Both the position numbers and the translations under genes were made by a program. From positions 1 through 64,000 of the forward strand of contig CAJNCW010000005.1 in assembly GCA_905221345.1 (NCBI GenBank): DNA of 64,000 nucleotides, written 5' to 3'. This document shows, piece by piece, positions 10,997 through 20,649 of this stretch. Position 1 is the first letter of the stretch, and each line of letters starts with the position of its first letter. The stretch comes from a bacterium. GTDB lineage: Bacteria > Bacillota > Bacilli > Lactobacillales > Streptococcaceae. The notes below the pieces were generated by a model. The model was not told the origin of the DNA and ran no database searches. It saw only the letters and a list, made by a program, of their open reading frames with translations.

Positions 10997-11896
10997 TTAT
11001 CTATTCTCATTTTTACGCAATCCTTCCAGCGTTTCTTTAAAAATCTCTGGAATATCTGCTGTAAATTCCAAGGTTTCACCTGTTCTCGGATGGGTAAAAC
11101 CTAGAGTCTTGGCATGGAGGAATTGTCCATGTCCTTTCAGAGTTTTACGAGGACCATAGACCTCATCCCCAGCGACTGGATGGCCAATATAAGCCATATG
11201 AACACGGATTTGGTGGGTACGCCCTGTTTCCAGTTGCAACTCCACTAAAGTATAATCACCAAAACGTTCCAAAACGTGGAAACGCGTCACTGCCGGCTTC
11301 CCTTTAGCAGTTACAGCCTGTTTCTTACGGTCTTTTTCACTCCGGCCAATCGGCGCTTCAATGACACCACGATCATTAGGAAGATTGCCATGAACAATCG
11401 CCCAGTACTTGCGTAGAGACTTCTTGTCCTTGAGTTCTTGGGCAAGTGCCAAGTGGGCCTCATCATTCTTAGCAATCATAAGAAGACCTGACGTATCCTT
11501 ATCAATACGGTGAACAATTCCTGGGCGAAGAATCCCATTGATACCTGACAAGTCCTTGATATGGTACATGAGAGCATTGACCAAGGTTCCACTAGTATGA
11601 CCTGCGCTGGGATGGACCACCATCCCTTGAGGTTTGTTGACGACAGCCACATCCTCATCTTGGTAGATGATCTCGAGTGGCAGATTCTCAGCCACATACT
11701 CTAAAACCTCTGGTTCTGGCACATGATAGGTGACGATATCGCCCTCTTGGACAGTGTATTTTGCTTTCTTGGCTTGCCCATTAACCAAAACTTGTCCAGC
11801 CTTGATTTGTTCATTCGCGAGACTGCGTGACAATTCTGTCAGATCTGACAGAGCCTTGTCTAGACGTTGCCCACCAGTTTCAATTTTTATTTCCAT
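10997..11896 (-). CDS. rluD: RluD-family 23S rRNA pseudouridine synthase
   Basis: It isomerizes uridines to pseudouridine in large-subunit rRNA. The 299 residues have an N-terminal S4 RNA-binding domain (about 10-75) and a catalytic domain with the active-site Asp in [30 protein letters not shown] residues near the C-terminus complete the family pattern. It overlaps the 3' end of lspA by 17 bp and is last in the regulator-lspA-rluD operon. The exact target uridines cannot be read from sequence. Confidence 0.92.
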   Translation of the reverse strand: MEIKIETGGQRLDKALSDLTELSRSLANEQIKAGQVLVNGQAKKAKYTVQEGDIVTYHVPEPEVLEYVAENLPLEIIYQDEDVAVVNKPQGMVVHPSAGHTSGTLVNALMYHIKDLSGINGILRPGIVHRIDKDTSGLLMIAKNDEAHLALAQELKDKKSLRKYWAIVHGNLPNDRGVIEAPIGRSEKDRKKQAVTAKGKPAVTRFHVLERFGDYTLVELQLETGRTHQIRVHMAYIGHPVAGDEVYGPRKTLKGHGQFLHAKTLGFTHPRTGETLEFTADIPEIFKETLEGLRKNENR

Positions 11897-12347
11897 TTAC
11901 TTCCTCTTTAAGCATTGCAATCAATAGAACAATGACACCAACTGTCAAATAGCTGTCAGCAACATTGAAAATCGCAAAGTTGATAAAGTCTAGGTGAAAC
12001 ATATCCACCACAAAACCTTGACTCATTCTGTCGATAAAGTTGCCCAGACCTCCCGCGATTATCAGGGTCAGTCCAAAAACTAGCCAGAGAGAATTCTCCA
12101 CGTGTTTATGTAAATACCAAATGGCACCTACCATAACAACCAGTGTAATGATAGCAAATAACCACTGCTGGTCTTGTAACATGGAGAAGGCTGCCCCTCG
12201 ATTTTGCAGGTAGGTCAAGCTAACGAGATTGGGGATCCACGAACGCACTTCACCCAGTGGAATCTGTTGGACAACATAATTTTTGACCAACTGATCCAAC
12301 CCAATCAAAAGCAGTACAATGACTGCCACTATTCCTCTTTTTTTCAT
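11880..12347 (-). CDS. lspA: Lipoprotein signal peptidase (SPase II)
   Basis: This membrane aspartyl protease removes signal peptides from prolipoproteins after lipidation. The 155 residues show four hydrophobic spans. The two catalytic aspartates lie in [10 protein letters not shown] and [11 protein letters not shown]. Its ATG overlaps the stop of the upstream LysR-type gene by 4 bp, so translation is probably coupled. Confidence 0.96.
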   Translation of the reverse strand: MKKRGIVAVIVLLLIGLDQLVKNYVVQQIPLGEVRSWIPNLVSLTYLQNRGAAFSMLQDQQWLFAIITLVVMVGAIWYLHKHVENSLWLVFGLTLIIAGGLGNFIDRMSQGFVVDMFHLDFINFAIFNVADSYLTVGVIVLLIAMLKEEVNGNKN

Positions 12348-13252
12348 GATTTCCTCTTTTGATCAAAATATTCTTGCATGACTTCTACGAAAAGAGTCCC
12401 AGCTTGACTAAGCTCCACTTCTTCCCGTTTGACATAGACCATGCGGTTATCTAGATTGTCCTTGAGACGAATGACTGTGATTCCATTAACACTGTCACTA
12501 TCTAAAAATCCAGATCCTGTCGCATAGGCATCCGTCCGCTCCAAAATACCATTCAAAGTAGCACGGTCCGTCACATTGAACATCTGGGAGCTCGCGCTGG
12601 TGTCGACAAAGTTCTCTGAATAGTAAAGGTACTCATCCTTTTCCTGAGTAAAACGAACCGTTGGTAGATCCGCTAGATCCTCCATAACCAATTCCTCTTT
12701 CTTTGCTAAAGGATGGCCTTCACGAAGATAAATGTGAGTCTGGAAAGGAATTAGTTCAATAACTTCTAAACCAAGCTTTTCAACCCGTTGCATGATGCCC
12801 TTTTTATTTTGGTTGTTAAGGTAGATAATCCCAATCTCACTGTGTCCTTGGGCTACTTCGTCTAAGATTTGAACTGTAGTAGACTCAAAAATACGAAAGT
12901 TCTTGTAGTCAGGATAGCGCTCTGAAAAGGCCGTAATGGTTGGTGGCAAGAAGTCATAGTGCTGACTGGCAATGGAAAATTCATCCTTTTCTTCCTCAGG
13001 ATTGGCATACTGATTTTGAAAAACATCAAAGCCTTTAACTAACTCTTGCGCTTTCTCATAAAATTCCATTCCACGACGGGTCAAAAACGTTCCCGAACTC
13101 GTCCGACGGAAAATCTTAAAACCCAGCTCTTTTTCCAAATCGCGCACAGAAATAGACAGACTCGGCTGACTAACATACATCTTTTCAGCAGCTTCACGGA
13201 AAGTACCACTATTGGCAATAGCCACAACATAGCGTAATTGTTGAATGTTCAT
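12344..13252 (-). CDS. LysR-family transcriptional regulator
   Basis: This is a 302-residue LysR regulator with an N-terminal winged HTH ([39 protein letters not shown]) and a C-terminal co-inducer domain. Its linkage to lspA and rluD resembles the streptococcal CpsY/MtaR group, implicated in methionine and cell-surface control. That assignment is inference from neighbours. A GGGGGG-type ribosome site sits 8 nt before the ATG. Upstream is a TGGTATAAT extended -10 on the minus strand (13282-13290). Confidence 0.88.
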   Translation of the reverse strand: MNIQQLRYVVAIANSGTFREAAEKMYVSQPSLSISVRDLEKELGFKIFRRTSSGTFLTRRGMEFYEKAQELVKGFDVFQNQYANPEEEKDEFSIASQHYDFLPPTITAFSERYPDYKNFRIFESTTVQILDEVAQGHSEIGIIYLNNQNKKGIMQRVEKLGLEVIELIPFQTHIYLREGHPLAKKEELVMEDLADLPTVRFTQEKDEYLYYSENFVDTSASSQMFNVTDRATLNGILERTDAYATGSGFLDSDSVNGITVIRLKDNLDNRMVYVKREEVELSQAGTLFVEVMQEYFDQKRKS

Positions 13253-13281
13253 CTTTTACCCCCCAACTTCTCTATCTGTTC

Positions 13282-13290
13282 ATTATACCA
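13282..13290 (-). promoter_or_regulatory. Extended -10 of the lysR-lspA-rluD operon
   Basis: TGGTATAAT on the minus strand, about 30 bp before the LysR gene, with no good -35. Confidence 0.6.
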
Positions 13291-13384
13291 TATTTTAGAA
13301 GTTTTCCACCTAGGAAAAATAATGTCGCTCACAAAATTCATCTACACTAGTAACAAAGAATTATGGATATCAAAACAAAAAAAT

Positions 13385-13410
13385 AGGCTCTCCGAAAACT
13401 CAGAAAGCCT
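13385..13410 (-). terminator. Terminator of rplU-prp-rpmA
   Basis: AGGCTTTC pairs with GAGAGCCT (one G-U) on the minus strand, followed by TATTTTTTTG. It ends the ribosomal protein operon. Confidence 0.85.
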
Positions 13411-13432
13411 TATTTAATGCTACTTAGAGCAA

Positions 13433-13726
13433 TTATTTCGCGATTGGGTAAACAGAAACCTGTTTCTTATCGCGACCTTTACGTTCAAAGCGTACTACGC
13501 CTTCAACTTTAGCGAACAAAGTATCGTCTCCACCACGTCCAACGTTTACACCTGGGTAGATGTGTGTACCACGTTGACGGTAAAGGATTGATCCACCTGT
13601 TACAGTTTGTCCGTCAGCTGCTTTAGCTCCAAGACGTTTCGCTTGTGAATCACGTCCGTTTGATGTAGAACCTCCACCTTTTTTGTGGGCGAAAAGTTGC
13701 AAGTTGTTAAGAGTCATTTTTAACAT
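13433..13726 (-). CDS. rpmA: Ribosomal protein L27 (bL27)
   Basis: L27 reaches into the peptidyl-transferase centre of the 50S subunit. The 97 residues carry the Firmicutes N-terminal extension [12 protein letters not shown] directly before the AHKKGGGS core. In this family the Prp protease cuts between the Phe and Ala. The gene lies 16 bp after prp, as in other Firmicutes. Confidence 0.98.
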   Translation of the reverse strand: MLKMTLNNLQLFAHKKGGGSTSNGRDSQAKRLGAKAADGQTVTGGSILYRQRGTHIYPGVNVGRGGDDTLFAKVEGVVRFERKGRDKKQVSVYPIAK

Positions 13727-13742
13727 AATGTTTTCCTCCGTG

Positions 13743-14096
<354 letters not shown>

Positions 14097-14102
14097 TTAA
14101 AA

Positions 14103-14417
14103 TTAAGCGTTGATCGCGTTGATGACAACTTTTGTATATGGTTGACGGTGACCTTGTTTACGGTGGCTACCTTTTTTAGGTTTGTACTTGTAAGTAACAA
14201 CTTTCTTTTGTTTTCCTTGTTTTTCAACAGTTCCAACTACAGTAGCTCCAGCAACAAGTGGAGTTCCGACAACAGTGTTTTCACCACCAACAAGAACAAC
14301 TTCGTTAAAAGTAACTTCTTGACCAGCTTCAACGTTCAATTTTTCAACGTAAACTGCTTGACCAACTTCAACTTTAACTTGTTTTCCGCCAGTTTTGATA
14401 ATTGCGTATGTGCTCAT
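14103..14417 (-). CDS. rplU: Ribosomal protein L21 (bL21)
   Basis: This 104-residue 50S subunit protein starts [20 protein letters not shown] and ends in the basic [12 protein letters not shown] segment. It is the first gene of rplU-prp-rpmA and follows a structured leader of about 165 bases. Confidence 0.98.
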
Positions 14418-14429
14418 TATGCACCTCCT

Positions 14430-14583
14430 ATGATTTTTAGGGTTTCCCCGTATTTTTGTGAAGACTCGCCTAGCATCGTGGGACGAACCACTTAAAAGAA
14501 GAGCTCTAAATATAACAAAGTTTAAATTTGTTATACGACGAGCAAACGATGTTCGTGCGGTTGCACAGGACTGTGCATAGTCA
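14430..14583 (-). ncRNA. L21-leader-type 5' UTR of rplU
   Basis: The transcribed leader contains inverted repeats, such as GTGCACAGGACTGTGCA-like sequence near 14562-14578 and TTTAAATTTGTTATA near 14520. It lies in the position of the Firmicutes L21 leader, an autoregulatory r-protein binding structure. No covariance model was run, so the class is inferred from position and visible stems. Confidence 0.6.
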
Positions 14584-14591
14584 ACTCTTCA

Positions 14592-14620
14592 AGTATAGCA
14601 TATCTTCTTTTTTCTTACAA
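14592..14620 (-). promoter_or_regulatory. Promoter of rplU operon
   Basis: On the minus strand TTGTAA (14615-14620), a 17-bp spacer and TATACT (14592-14597) with an upstream TGC form a strong extended -10 promoter. Its transcript would start near 14585. Confidence 0.8.
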
Positions 14621-14636
14621 GCGAAATCAATCAAAT

Positions 14637-15323
14637 TTAAACTTTTTCTTTCCCTTTTTTTCTCCAAGAAGCAAAAAGCATGCTGAAGTAAAAGATACTC
14701 ATCATAAGAGGAACACCTAGAATTGTCTTCTCCTGATAGTAAATCGTCAAATAAGCTGAAAAAACAACTCCGAAGACAAAACTACTAAGTAAGCTAACAA
14801 AAATCAAGCCCTCTCGTAGAAAAGGAGTATGCTTGGTCCGAAAATAATCTCCAAAAGCTAACATGGTTCGTTTGATATTCCCTGTCATAAAAGCATTATT
14901 ATAGGCAATACCCGAAACTTCTCCAAAGGCAGTTGTCACCAGACCCATACAGAAGGCCAATGGCGGTACTAGATAGATATTATCCACAGTTTGCGGCACA
15001 AAGCCAATAATTAGGGACAGGACTGCGAGTGGTATCAAGGACAAAATCGGTTTTTTAACAATTCGAAGTTTTTCCTTATACAATGTCAGAAAAAAGACAC
15101 CCATCATAAAGGAAAACAAGGTCATTACTTTGGCACTGGCATCCGATACATTTTGTTGAATGAGTCCTACAGAGAGAAAAACCACATTCCCAGTTTGTCC
15201 AGCCACAAGGGTGTTCCCTCGCACGATAAAGGTATAGGCATCTACATATCCTGCGCAAAAAGTCAAAAAAAGCGCTAGTCTCTTAGACTGACGTGATATT
15301 TTTCTTATTGGTAATAATCTCAT
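14637..15323 (-). CDS. DUF1275 (YoaK-type) membrane protein
   Basis: This 228-residue protein has about six hydrophobic spans and the DUF1275 pattern. The Asp in CAGYVDAYTF and the stretch GQTGNVVFLSVGL near the N-terminus, and the repeat NNAFMTGNIKRTMLAFG in the second half, indicate an internal duplication. Family function is unknown; it is thought to be a transporter. It stands alone, divergent from the oxidoreductase gene. Confidence 0.85.
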   Translation of the reverse strand: MRLLPIRKISRQSKRLALFLTFCAGYVDAYTFIVRGNTLVAGQTGNVVFLSVGLIQQNVSDASAKVMTLFSFMMGVFFLTLYKEKLRIVKKPILSLIPLAVLSLIIGFVPQTVDNIYLVPPLAFCMGLVTTAFGEVSGIAYNNAFMTGNIKRTMLAFGDYFRTKHTPFLREGLIFVSLLSSFVFGVVFSAYLTIYYQEKTILGVPLMMSIFYFSMLFASWRKKGKEKV

Positions 15324-15414
15324 TTTCTCCCCCTTCTCATCTCATCTACTTATCTAAATATTGTACCACTTTCTCCAAGAAATTCGTAGTCCATTTGAAA
15401 ATTTTTACCATCTG

Positions 15415-15444
15415 TTGGATCGTACTTCTTTTCTATGTTATAAT
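15415..15444 (+). promoter_or_regulatory. Promoter of oxidoreductase-helicase pair
   Basis: TTGGAT, an 18-bp spacer and TATAAT with an upstream TGT. It lies 35 bp before the ATG at 15479. Confidence 0.75.
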
Positions 15445-15478
15445 GAAGGAAGGATTTGAAGTCGGAAAAGGAGTATCT

Positions 15479-16456
15479 ATGTTTAAATTAGGTGTCATCG
15501 GAACAGGCGCTATCAGCCATCATTTCATAGAAGCAGCCCATGCCAGCGGAGAATATCAGCTGGTCGCAGTCTATTCTAGAAAACTAGAAACTGCCGCAAC
15601 CTTTGCTTCTCGCTATCAGGATATCCAACTCTTTAATCAATTAGAAGACTTCTTTAAGTCTTCCTTTGATGTAGTCTATATCGCCAGTCCAAACTCCTTG
15701 CATTTTGTACAAGCCAAGGCTGCCTTGTCTGCTGGAAAGCACGTCATTCTTGAAAAGCCAGCTGTCACTCAGCCACAAGAATGGCTGAATCTAATTCAAA
15801 CAGCTGAGAAAAATCACTGTTTTATCTTTGAGGCAGCACGTAATTACCACGAGGAAGCTTTTACTACTATCAAGAATTTTTTGGCAGACAAGCAAATTTG
15901 GGGAGCAGATTTCAACTATGCCAAATATTCATCCAAGATGCCGAACTTGTTGGCTGGGGAAACGCCAAATGTCTTTTCAGATCGTTTTGCTGGTGGAGCC
16001 CTCATGGACCTGGGGATTTATCCTCTCTATGCTGCTATTCGCCTCTTTGGAAAGGCTCAGGACGCGACTTATCAGGCTCAACAGCTTGACAATAGCATTG
16101 ACCTAAATGGAGACGGTATCCTCTTCTACCCTAACTTTCAAGTTCATATCAAGGCTGGGAAAAACATCACTTCCAATCTTCCTTGTGAGATTTACACAGC
16201 AGATGGAACCTTGACCCTCAACACAATTGAACATGTCCGCTCAGCTATTTTTAGCGACCATCAAGGAAATCAAGTCCAGCTCCCTATCCAACAGGCTCCT
16301 CATACGATGACTGAGGAAGTCGCTGCATTTGCACACATGATCCAGCAACCAGACCAGAAACTTTACCAGAACTGGCTGGATGATGCAGGTTCTGTTCATG
16401 ACCTATTATATACCATGCGCCAGACTGCTGGCATTAGATTTGAGGCAGAAAAATGA
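15479..16456 (+). CDS. Gfo/Idh/MocA-family oxidoreductase
   Basis: This is a probable NAD(P)-dependent sugar or inositol oxidoreductase of 325 residues. I chose ATG 15479 because AAAGGAG lies 5 nt before it and the Rossmann motif MFKLGVIGTGAISHHF begins at once; upstream in-frame ATGs would lie inside or before the promoter. The EKPA motif (VILEKPAVTQP), with its conserved Lys, and the C-terminal substrate domain are present. It overlaps the helicase start by 4 bp. The substrate is unknown. Confidence 0.9.
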   Translation: MFKLGVIGTGAISHHFIEAAHASGEYQLVAVYSRKLETAATFASRYQDIQLFNQLEDFFKSSFDVVYIASPNSLHFVQAKAALSAGKHVILEKPAVTQPQEWLNLIQTAEKNHCFIFEAARNYHEEAFTTIKNFLADKQIWGADFNYAKYSSKMPNLLAGETPNVFSDRFAGGALMDLGIYPLYAAIRLFGKAQDATYQAQQLDNSIDLNGDGILFYPNFQVHIKAGKNITSNLPCEIYTADGTLTLNTIEHVRSAIFSDHQGNQVQLPIQQAPHTMTEEVAAFAHMIQQPDQKLYQNWLDDAGSVHDLLYTMRQTAGIRFEAEK

Positions 16457-17535
16457 AAACCAAACTACCCACTGAATGGCAGAAATTGAGCAACCAACTC
16501 GGTTTCCAAGAATTTACCCCCATTCAAACTCAACTATTTGAGCCCATTCTTGCTGGAGAAAACCTCCTAGGAGTGAGCCCAACAGGAACTGGTAAGACCC
16601 TCGCTTACCTCCTGCCAAGTCTTCTAAGACTACAAAAGAAAAAAGCCCAACAGCTCTTGATCCTAGCACCAAATACAGAACTAGCTGGACAGATTTTTGA
16701 CGTGTGTAAAACGTGGGCAGAGGCTATCGGCTTGACTGCTCAGCTCTTCCTATCAGGTTCCAGTCAGAAACGCCAGATTGAACGCCTAAAAAAAGGACCA
16801 GAAATTCTGATTGGAACCCCTGGCCGTATCTTTGAGTTGATTAAATTGAAAAAAATCAAGATGATGAATGTGGAAACCATCATTCTAGATGAATTTGACC
16901 AATTGCTCGATGATTCTCAGATTCACTTTGTCGAGAAAATTACCCACTACGCACCTCGTGACCACCAACTCATCTATATGAGTGCGACGACCAAGTTTGA
17001 CCAAGAAAAGATTGCTCCAAACACGCGCACTATTGATCTCTCTGATCAAAAGTTAGACAACATTCAACATTTCTACATGCAGGTAGACCAACGTCACCGA
17101 GTGGATACGCTGAGAAAACTGGCTCAAGTAGAGGATTTCCGCGGACTAGTTTTCTTTAATAGCCTATCAGATCTTGGAAGTGCAGAGGAAAAATTACAGT
17201 ATCGCGATATCTTGGCCGTTTCCCTCGCTAGCGATGTCAATGTTAAATTTAGAAAAGTCATCTTAGAAAAGTTTAAGGACAAGCAGCTAACCCTGCTCCT
17301 TGCAACAGACCTTCTGGCTCGTGGGATTGATATCGATAGCCTAGAATGCGTCGTAAACTTTGATGTTCCTAGAGATATCGAAACCTACACTCACCGTGCT
17401 GGGCGTACAGGTCGCATGGGCAAAGAGGGCTATGTTATCACTCTCGTCACTCATCCTGAAGAACTTAAAAAACTCAAGAAATTCGCAAGTGTTCGTGAAA
17501 TTATCCTAAAAAATCAAGAACTCTTTATCAAATAA
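16453..17535 (+). CDS. DEAD-box RNA helicase (DEFD variant)
   Basis: This 360-residue SF2 helicase has the Q motif (FTPIQTQLFEPI), motif I SPTGTGKT, GTPGR, motif II as DEFD rather than DEAD, motif III SAT, motif V ATDLLARGIDI and motif VI HRAGRTGR. It lacks the long C-terminal tail of CshA-type enzymes. The likely role is RNA remodelling in ribosome assembly or decay, inferred from family. It is translationally coupled to the upstream oxidoreductase gene. Confidence 0.93.
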   Translation: MKTKLPTEWQKLSNQLGFQEFTPIQTQLFEPILAGENLLGVSPTGTGKTLAYLLPSLLRLQKKKAQQLLILAPNTELAGQIFDVCKTWAEAIGLTAQLFLSGSSQKRQIERLKKGPEILIGTPGRIFELIKLKKIKMMNVETIILDEFDQLLDDSQIHFVEKITHYAPRDHQLIYMSATTKFDQEKIAPNTRTIDLSDQKLDNIQHFYMQVDQRHRVDTLRKLAQVEDFRGLVFFNSLSDLGSAEEKLQYRDILAVSLASDVNVKFRKVILEKFKDKQLTLLLATDLLARGIDIDSLECVVNFDVPRDIETYTHRAGRTGRMGKEGYVITLVTHPEELKKLKKFASVREIILKNQELFIK

Positions 17536-17558
17536 GGCTGGCATTTGCCAACCTTTTT
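17536..17558. terminator. Bidirectional terminator
   Basis: GGCTGGC and GCCAACC, with one C-A mismatch and an ATTT loop, are followed by TTTTTCTT on the plus strand. It sits directly after the helicase stop and just past the stop of the convergent DUF1934 gene. Confidence 0.75.
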
Positions 17559-17559
17559 C

Positions 17560-17937
17560 TTATCCCCAAGTAATTTCTAATTGATAGCTGGCAAAGGGGT
17601 GTCCCTCTTGATTTTGCAGTTGATAAGCGAGTTCAATCTTTTGCCCATCCAGTTTGTAGTGAGTCGTTTGAATGGTAAACTCCTGCAACCCCATTGGAGT
17701 AGGAATATAGGCCAAGCTATCACTATCTTTTAGAAAACGCATGATGGTTTTGGGACTCGAGAAACGGGTCATCACCAGTTCTTGACTATGAAACTTGAGA
17801 ACCACTTTTTCCTTTTCCTCATTATAGAAAAGCAGATAGCTATAATCTCCCTTTTCACGCACTTCCACGTCATAGAGCTGGTCAATCACTTCCAACTGTT
17901 CATCAAACTGAATCGTATTTCGCATCCGAATCTTCAC
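17560..17937 (-). CDS. DUF1934 (YwiB-type) beta-barrel protein
   Basis: This 125-residue protein starts MKIRMRNTIQF and is almost all beta-strand, ending SYQLEITWG. It fits the DUF1934/YwiB calycin-like family of small cytosolic Firmicutes proteins, whose function is unknown. It is a single gene between two convergent or divergent neighbours. Confidence 0.8.
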   Translation of the reverse strand: MKIRMRNTIQFDEQLEVIDQLYDVEVREKGDYSYLLFYNEEKEKVVLKFHSQELVMTRFSSPKTIMRFLKDSDSLAYIPTPMGLQEFTIQTTHYKLDGQKIELAYQLQNQEGHPFASYQLEITWG

Positions 17938-17971
17938 ATCAAATCCTCTTTCTTCTCTCTTGTCCTACTAT

Positions 17972-18008
17972 TTTACCAAAAAGAGCAGGATTTTGCTATA
18001 ATGGTCAT
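17972..18008 (+). promoter_or_regulatory. Promoter giving a probable leaderless mRNA
   Basis: TGCTATAAT (extended -10; hexamer 17997-18002) ends 6 bp before the ATG at 18009. TTTACC near 17972 is a weak -35. Transcription would start at about the first base of the start codon, and no ribosome site lies in the transcribed part. Confidence 0.6.
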
Positions 18009-19316
18009 ATGAACGAAAAAGTATTCCGTGACCCAGTTCACAACTATATCCACGTCAATAATCAGGTCATATACGACTTGATCAATACAAAAGAATTTCA
18101 ACGTCTGCGCCGTATCAAACAACTAGGGACTTCCAGCTATACCTTCCATGGTGGCGAGCACAGTCGCTTTTCCCACTGTTTGGGAGTCTATGAGATTGCA
18201 CGACGCATCACAGAGATTTTTGAAGAAAAATATCCTGAAGAATGGGATTCTGCTGAGGCTCTCTTGACCATGACAGCTGCGCTCCTACATGACCTTGGGC
18301 ATGGTGCCTACTCGCATACTTTTGAACATCTCTTTGATACAGATCATGAAGCCATTACCCAGGAAATCATCCAAAGTCCTGAGACAGAGATTCACCAAGT
18401 CCTGCTACAAGTAGCGCCTGATTTCCCCAAAAAGGTTGCCAGTGTCATCGACCATACTTACCCTAACAAACAGGTCGTGCAACTCATTTCCAGTCAGATC
18501 GATGCGGACCGCATGGACTATCTCTTGCGCGACTCCTATTTTACAGGAGCATCTTATGGGGAATTTGACCTGACACGGATCCTCCGAGTGATTCGCCCTG
18601 TCAAAAATGGCATCGCCTTTCAGCGCAATGGTATGCACGCCATTGAAGACTATGTCCTCAGTCGTTACCAGATGTATATGCAGGTTTATTTCCACCCAGC
18701 AACACGCGCCATGGAAGTTCTCCTACAAAATCTCCTTAAACGCGCCAAGGAACTCTATCCTGAGGATAAGGATTTCTTTGCACGAACTTCTCCTCATTTG
18801 CTACCTTTTTTTGAAAAGAAAGTTACTCTATCTGACTATCTAGCTCTGGATGATGGCGTGATGAATACCTACTTCCAACTCTGGATGACCAGTCCTGACA
18901 AGATACTAGCCGACTTGTCGCAACGTTTTGTCAACCGCAAGGTCTTTAAATCCATTACTTTTTCAGAAAAAGACCAAGACCAACTCGCAACCATGAGACA
19001 ACTGGTTGAAGAAATCGGTTTTGATCCAGACTACTATACTGCTATTCATAAGAATTTTGACCTCCCTTATGATATCTATCGCCCCGAATCTGAAAATCCA
19101 CGGACACAGATTGAAATTTTACAAAAAAATGGAGACCTGGCAGAACTCTCTAGCCTGTCTCCTATCGTCCAATCCCTTGCTGGCAGCCGCCATGGGGACA
19201 ATCGTTTCTATTTCCCGAAAGAAATGTTAGATCAAAACAGCATCTTCGCAAGCATTACCCAGCAATTTTTACACTTGATTGAGAACGATCATTTTAACCC
19301 AAATAAGAAGGAATAG
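18009..19316 (+). CDS. HD-domain phosphohydrolase (YwfO-type)
   Basis: This 435-residue dNTPase-like HD protein carries the metal ligands in GGEHSRFSHCLGVYE and LLHDLGHGAYSHTFEH, plus a downstream D in SQIDADRMDYLLRDS. The family hydrolyses nucleotides or phosphate esters; the substrate here is inferred only. It is followed 9 bp later by a HAD phosphatase gene. The start is odd in having its -10 box only 6 bp away. Confidence 0.92.
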   Translation: MNEKVFRDPVHNYIHVNNQVIYDLINTKEFQRLRRIKQLGTSSYTFHGGEHSRFSHCLGVYEIARRITEIFEEKYPEEWDSAEALLTMTAALLHDLGHGAYSHTFEHLFDTDHEAITQEIIQSPETEIHQVLLQVAPDFPKKVASVIDHTYPNKQVVQLISSQIDADRMDYLLRDSYFTGASYGEFDLTRILRVIRPVKNGIAFQRNGMHAIEDYVLSRYQMYMQVYFHPATRAMEVLLQNLLKRAKELYPEDKDFFARTSPHLLPFFEKKVTLSDYLALDDGVMNTYFQLWMTSPDKILADLSQRFVNRKVFKSITFSEKDQDQLATMRQLVEEIGFDPDYYTAIHKNFDLPYDIYRPESENPRTQIEILQKNGDLAELSSLSPIVQSLAGSRHGDNRFYFPKEMLDQNSIFASITQQFLHLIENDHFNPNKKE

Positions 19317-19325
19317 AGGAAATAT

Positions 19326-20132
19326 ATGAGTATTAAACTAATCGCCGTCGATATCGATGGTACCCTAGTCAACAGTAAGAAGGAAATCACTCCTGAAGTC
19401 TTTTCTGCCATCCAAGATGCCAAACAAGCTGGCGTCAAGGTCGTGATTGCAACCGGTCGTCCTATCGCAGGCGTTGCCAAACTTCTGGACGACTTGCAGT
19501 TGAGAGACGAGGGTGACTATGTGGTAACCTTCAACGGTGCCCTTGTCCAAGAAACTGCTACTGGCCATGAAATTATCAGCGAATCCTTGACCTATGAGGA
19601 TTATCTGGATATGGAATTTCTCAGTCGCAAGCTCGGTGTCCACATGCACGCTATTACCAAGGACGGTATCTATACTGCCAATCGCAATATCGGAAAGTAC
19701 ACGGTGCACGAATCGACCCTCGTCAACATGCCCATTTTCTACCGTACTCCCGAAGAAATGGCTGGGAAGGAAATCGTCAAGTGTATGTTTATCGATGAAC
19801 CAGAAATTCTCGATGCTGCGATTGAAAAGATTCCAGCCGAATTTTACGAGCGCTACTCTATTAACAAATCAGCTCCTTTCTACCTTGAGCTCCTTAAAAA
19901 GAATGTAGACAAGGGTTCAGCCATCACTCACCTAGCCGAAAAACTCGGATTGACCACAGATGAAACCATGGCGATCGGAGACGAAGAGAATGACCGTGCC
20001 ATGCTCGAAGTCGTTGGAAATCCCGTTGTCATGGAAAATGGAAATCCAGAACTCAAAAAAATCGCCAAATACATCACCAAAACAAATGATGAATCCGGCG
20101 TCGCCCATGCCATCCGTACGTGGGTATTATAA
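19326..20132 (+). CDS. Cof-type HAD-IIB phosphatase (YidA-like)
   Basis: This 268-residue sugar-phosphate phosphatase has motif I DIDGTLVNS with its nucleophile Asp, motif II ATGRP, and the C-terminal motif IGDEENDRAML with the metal-binding acids. The large C2 cap domain lies between. The ribosome site is AGAGGAAATAT. It is probably cotranscribed with the HD gene 9 bp upstream and ends at a strong terminator. Confidence 0.92.
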   Translation: MSIKLIAVDIDGTLVNSKKEITPEVFSAIQDAKQAGVKVVIATGRPIAGVAKLLDDLQLRDEGDYVVTFNGALVQETATGHEIISESLTYEDYLDMEFLSRKLGVHMHAITKDGIYTANRNIGKYTVHESTLVNMPIFYRTPEEMAGKEIVKCMFIDEPEILDAAIEKIPAEFYERYSINKSAPFYLELLKKNVDKGSAITHLAEKLGLTTDETMAIGDEENDRAMLEVVGNPVVMENGNPELKKIAKYITKTNDESGVAHAIRTWVL

Positions 20133-20150
20133 AAAGATAAGAATAGATGA

Positions 20151-20175
20151 AAACCGCTCAGCAGAGCGGTTTTTT
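20151..20175. terminator. Strong bidirectional terminator
   Basis: AAACCGCTC, an AGCA loop, GAGCGGTTT and TTT form a perfect 9-bp hairpin. It ends the HAD gene on the plus strand and, with A-runs on the other side, can also end the minus-strand tRNA transcript. Confidence 0.9.
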
Positions 20176-20188
20176 ACACTATTCATAT

Positions 20189-20260
20189 TGCCCCCTGCAG
20201 GAATCGAACCTGCAACTACTCCTTAGGAGGGAGTTGTTATATCCATTGAACTAAGGGAGC
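20189..20260 (-). tRNA. tRNA-Arg (anticodon CCT)
   Basis: The 72-nt cloverleaf reads from GCTCCCTTAG at 20260. The acceptor pairs GCTCCCT with AGGGGGC (one G-U), the anticodon loop is CTCCTAA with CCT at 34-36, the T-loop is TTCGATTC and the discriminator is A. CCA is not encoded. It lies directly after the rplS terminator with no room for its own promoter. Confidence 0.93.
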
Positions 20261-20268
20261 TAGAGAAA

Positions 20269-20290
20269 AACTCTGCTGATGAGCAGAGTT
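20269..20290 (-). terminator. Terminator after rplS
   Basis: AACTCTGCT and AGCAGAGTT form a 9-bp stem with a 4-nt loop and a TTTTTCTC-type tail on the minus strand. The tRNA starts 9 bp beyond it. Confidence 0.85.
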
Positions 20291-20301
20291 TTTTAGTCGA
20301 A

Positions 20302-20649
20302 TTAACGACGGATTTCTTTGATACGAGCTGCTTTACCTTGAAGTGCACGCAAGTAGTACAATTTCGCACGACGTACTTTACCGTAACGAACAACTTCGAT
20401 CTTTTCAACACGTGGAGTGTGGATTGGGAAGATACGCTCAACACCTACACCGTTAGAGATTTTACGAACTGTGTAGTTTTCTGAGATGCCAGCACCTTTA
20501 CGTGCAATAACAACACCTTCAAAAATCTGGATACGTTCACGGTTTCCTTCGACAACTTTCGCGTGTACACGAACAGTGTCACCAGGACGGAATGATGGGA
20601 TATCTGTACGAAGTTGACCTTCAGTCAAGCTTTGGATTAATGGATTCAT
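20302..20649 (-). CDS. rplS: Ribosomal protein L19 (bL19)
   Basis: This 115-residue 50S protein at the 30S-50S interface starts [20 protein letters not shown] and contains [19 protein letters not shown]. It is preceded by a structured leader and followed by a terminator and then tRNA-Arg. Confidence 0.98.

Noticed and set aside
16900..16911. DEFD in place of DEAD as sign of an inactive helicase
   Set aside because: The Asp and Glu needed for ATP hydrolysis are kept and all other motifs are intact; this variation is tolerated in the family.
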